This document shows, piece after piece, positions 39,857 through 41,226 of a stretch of DNA of 41,226 bases. The stretch covers positions 1 to 41,226 of the forward strand of contig JANMAT010000047.1 of assembly GCA_031359995.1 (NCBI GenBank), given 5' to 3'. The translations under genes were made by a program, and so were the position numbers. Below the pieces are notes generated by a model. The model searched no databases, was not told the origin of the DNA, and saw only the letters and a list, made by a program, of their open reading frames with translations. Positions within the stretch are counted from its first letter, which is position 1. Each line of letters starts with the position of its first letter. This DNA comes from JANMAT01 sp031359995. GTDB taxonomy: Bacteria; Actinomycetota; Acidimicrobiia; Acidimicrobiales; Ilumatobacteraceae.

Positions 39857-41226
39857 ATGCTGCGCGTGACGACGTTGTACGCATCCTCGGCCGCAGCGAC
39901 GGCCGGCTACTACACGCAGTACCTGGCCCAGGCTGTCGGTGAGGAGCCGGGCGTGTGGACGGGCGTGCAGGCCGAACGGCTCGGCGTGAGCGGCGAGGTG
40001 GGCGCTGACGCGTTGCAGTTGTTGTTGGAGGGCCGTGACCCCGTAACGGGGACACCGTTGGGCACGATCCTGTCGGACCGGTTCCGTGCCGATGGGAGCG
40101 TGGTGCGCGCAGTGGCGGGGTTCGATGCGACGTTCTCGGCGCCGAAGTCGGTGAGCGTGTTGTGGGCCCTCACCGGTGACGAGCGGATCCTCGCCGTGCA
40201 CGACCAGGCCGTCGCCGCGGCGCTGGCGCATGTGGAGCGGTTCGGGTCGACGACACGGATTCGGGTGAACGGGGACCGGATGTTCCCGGCGTCGCACGGG
40301 TTGACGATGGCCACGTTCCGCCAATCGACCTCGCGCGCTGACGATCCGCAGTTGCACACGCATGCGGTGATCTCGGCGAAGGTCCAGATCGCCGACGGTC
40401 GCTGGCTCGCCCTGGATGCGCGGTATCTCAAGCGTCAGCAACGCACGCTCGGCGGCTTGTACCAGTCGGCCCTGCGTGCCGGTCTCCACGCCGAGCTGGG
40501 CGTGCGGTGGGGGCCCGTGGTGAACGGCCAGGCCGAGATCGCCGGCATGCCGGAGGAGCTGCTGCGCGTGTTCTCGAAACGCACCGGTCAGGTCGAGACG
40601 GCGTTGGCCGACAAGGTCACCGAGTTCCGGTCACGGCAGGGTCGGGACCCGACCACCTGGGAACGCGCCGCTCTCACCCGTGAGGCTGCGGTCGACACGC
40701 GGGTGCGCAAGACCGGGAATGGTCCCGACGATCTGGTGGGACGCTGGCATCGGGAAGCCAACGAGGTCGGTTGGACCACCCACCGCGTCCTCGACGACGT
40801 GCGCCGAGCGGCGCGCGACCACACACTCGACCACTCACTCTCCCTGGTCAACGTGCTCGACCGGCTGTCCGCCGCCGGCTCCACGTGGTCCCGCGCTGAC
40901 GTCGTGCGGGCGGTGTGTGATCTCGCCCCGGTGAAGGCCATAGTGGCCAGCCGATGGGCGCAGGCGGTGGAGCGCGTGGTCGACCGGGTCCTGGAGTCGT
41001 GTGTGAACCTGGATCCCGAACCCGGTCGGGATGGTTCCCGGGATGGTTGCCGGGACACGGATGGCCGGTCGGTGTGGATCGAACCGACCGCCACCCAGTA
41101 CACGAGCGACCAGATCCTCGCTCAGGAGGAACAGGTGCTCATCTGGGCAATGGACCGCCAAGCCAACGAGCCCGTCCCGTCGCGCTCGGTGGAGGTCGCG
41201 GGCTTGGACGTCGCCCGGGCCGACGC
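39857..41226 (+). CDS. MobF/TrwC-type conjugative relaxase, partial
   Basis: The frame is open from ATG 39857 to the right edge, about 456 codons. The start resembles TrwC relaxases: MLRVTTLYASSAAATAGYYTQYL contains the paired tyrosines that nick and hold the DNA strand. FDATFSAPKSVSVLWAL is the family block, and LHTHAVISAK gives the histidine triad that binds the metal. KRQQRTLGGLYQSALRAGLHAELG is also typical. The helicase half expected at the C-terminus lies beyond the window. It would nick the element at an oriT and pilot the strand into a recipient. The oriT was not located. An in-frame GTG sits directly before the ATG. Confidence 0.92.
   Translation, partial: MLRVTTLYASSAAATAGYYTQYLAQAVGEEPGVWTGVQAERLGVSGEVGADALQLLLEGRDPVTGTPLGTILSDRFRADGSVVRAVAGFDATFSAPKSVSVLWALTGDERILAVHDQAVAAALAHVERFGSTTRIRVNGDRMFPASHGLTMATFRQSTSRADDPQLHTHAVISAKVQIADGRWLALDARYLKRQQRTLGGLYQSALRAGLHAELGVRWGPVVNGQAEIAGMPEELLRVFSKRTGQVETALADKVTEFRSRQGRDPTTWERAALTREAAVDTRVRKTGNGPDDLVGRWHREANEVGWTTHRVLDDVRRAARDHTLDHSLSLVNVLDRLSAAGSTWSRADVVRAVCDLAPVKAIVASRWAQAVERVVDRVLESCVNLDPEPGRDGSRDGCRDTDGRSVWIEPTATQYTSDQILAQEEQVLIWAMDRQANEPVPSRSVEVAGLDVARAD

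Larger units (their letters stand above)
37608..41226 (+). mobile_element. Left part of an integrative mobilizable/conjugative element
   Basis: The stretch from the tRNA fragment to the window edge holds, in order, an attL-like 3' tRNA end, a tyrosine integrase, two repeat arrays, an excisionase-like HTH protein, a winged-helix protein and a MobF relaxase. This is the gene set of actinobacterial integrative elements that move by single-strand transfer. The right end, with the restored tRNA-Val and any coupling protein or transfer genes, is outside the window, so whether it is self-transmissible cannot be said. Confidence 0.82.

Overview
The window is a 41.2 kb piece of a high-GC chromosome, almost certainly from an actinomycete. 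It carries a mycothiol synthase gene (mshD), a DUF3499 gene and an F420-type flavin/deazaflavin oxidoreductase. Many genes show a TANNNT -10 hexamer only 5-8 nt before a GTG or ATG start, the layout of leaderless actinobacterial mRNAs. The gene mix (fatty-acid/CoA chemistry, SDR, Rieske oxygenase) would suit Acidimicrobiia, but that finer placement is only an inference.

Layout. 1-5.5 kb: a partial aquaporin-like gene with an odd C-terminal extension, a groES-like gene, an alpha/beta hydrolase and a tight histidine operon on the minus strand (hisC-hisB-hisH-hisA-hisF), whose first gene is preceded by a possible 20-codon leader ORF. 5.5-19.7 kb: housekeeping genes, namely nth (endonuclease III), mshD, a VIT1/CCC1-type transporter, an M3 oligopeptidase followed by rlmN, two overlapping CNNM/CBS membrane proteins, a heterodimeric ABC exporter pair, an undescribed 50-residue ORF ahead of a stand-alone ABC ATPase, an SRPBCC protein and a small secreted protein. 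19.7-28.3 kb: a zinc-ribbon protein, DUF3499 with a tandem repeat, an SDR plus a haem-oxygenase-like diiron protein, a yybP-ykoY (Mn2+) riboswitch in front of terC, a two-domain universal stress protein, a phosphotransferase, a DMT permease, an F420-type oxidoreductase and an MBL hydrolase.

28.3-35.5 kb is a catabolic block. A Rieske-type oxygenase converges on a PaaX regulator, and the PaaX gene lies downstream of a two-domain CaiB CoA-transferase, an acyl-CoA synthetase and a cyclase-family hydrolase. Together these look like activation, ring attack and CoA transfer for a carboxylic or aromatic acid whose identity the sequence does not show.

35.5-37.6 kb is worn ground next to an insertion point. 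It holds the tail of an amidohydrolase, a broken PIN-domain toxin and other scraps, then an intact Fic protein behind a palindromic operator. At 37.6 kb the 3' part of a tRNA-Val(CAC) remains on the minus strand without its 5' half. It is followed at once by a tyrosine integrase, arrays of short repeats, an excisionase-like HTH protein, a winged-helix protein and a MobF/TrwC relaxase that runs off the right edge. This is read as the left end (attL) of an integrative mobilizable or conjugative element, so the restored tRNA gene should lie at its far end outside the window.

Most notable: the Mn2+ riboswitch, whose closing helix P1 and a Shine-Dalgarno-masking hairpin compete for the same bases; the attL/tRNA junction with iteron-like arrays; the 50-residue ORF with a long leader; the half-aquaporin fusion; and a double CaiB in which one domain has lost its catalytic Asp.
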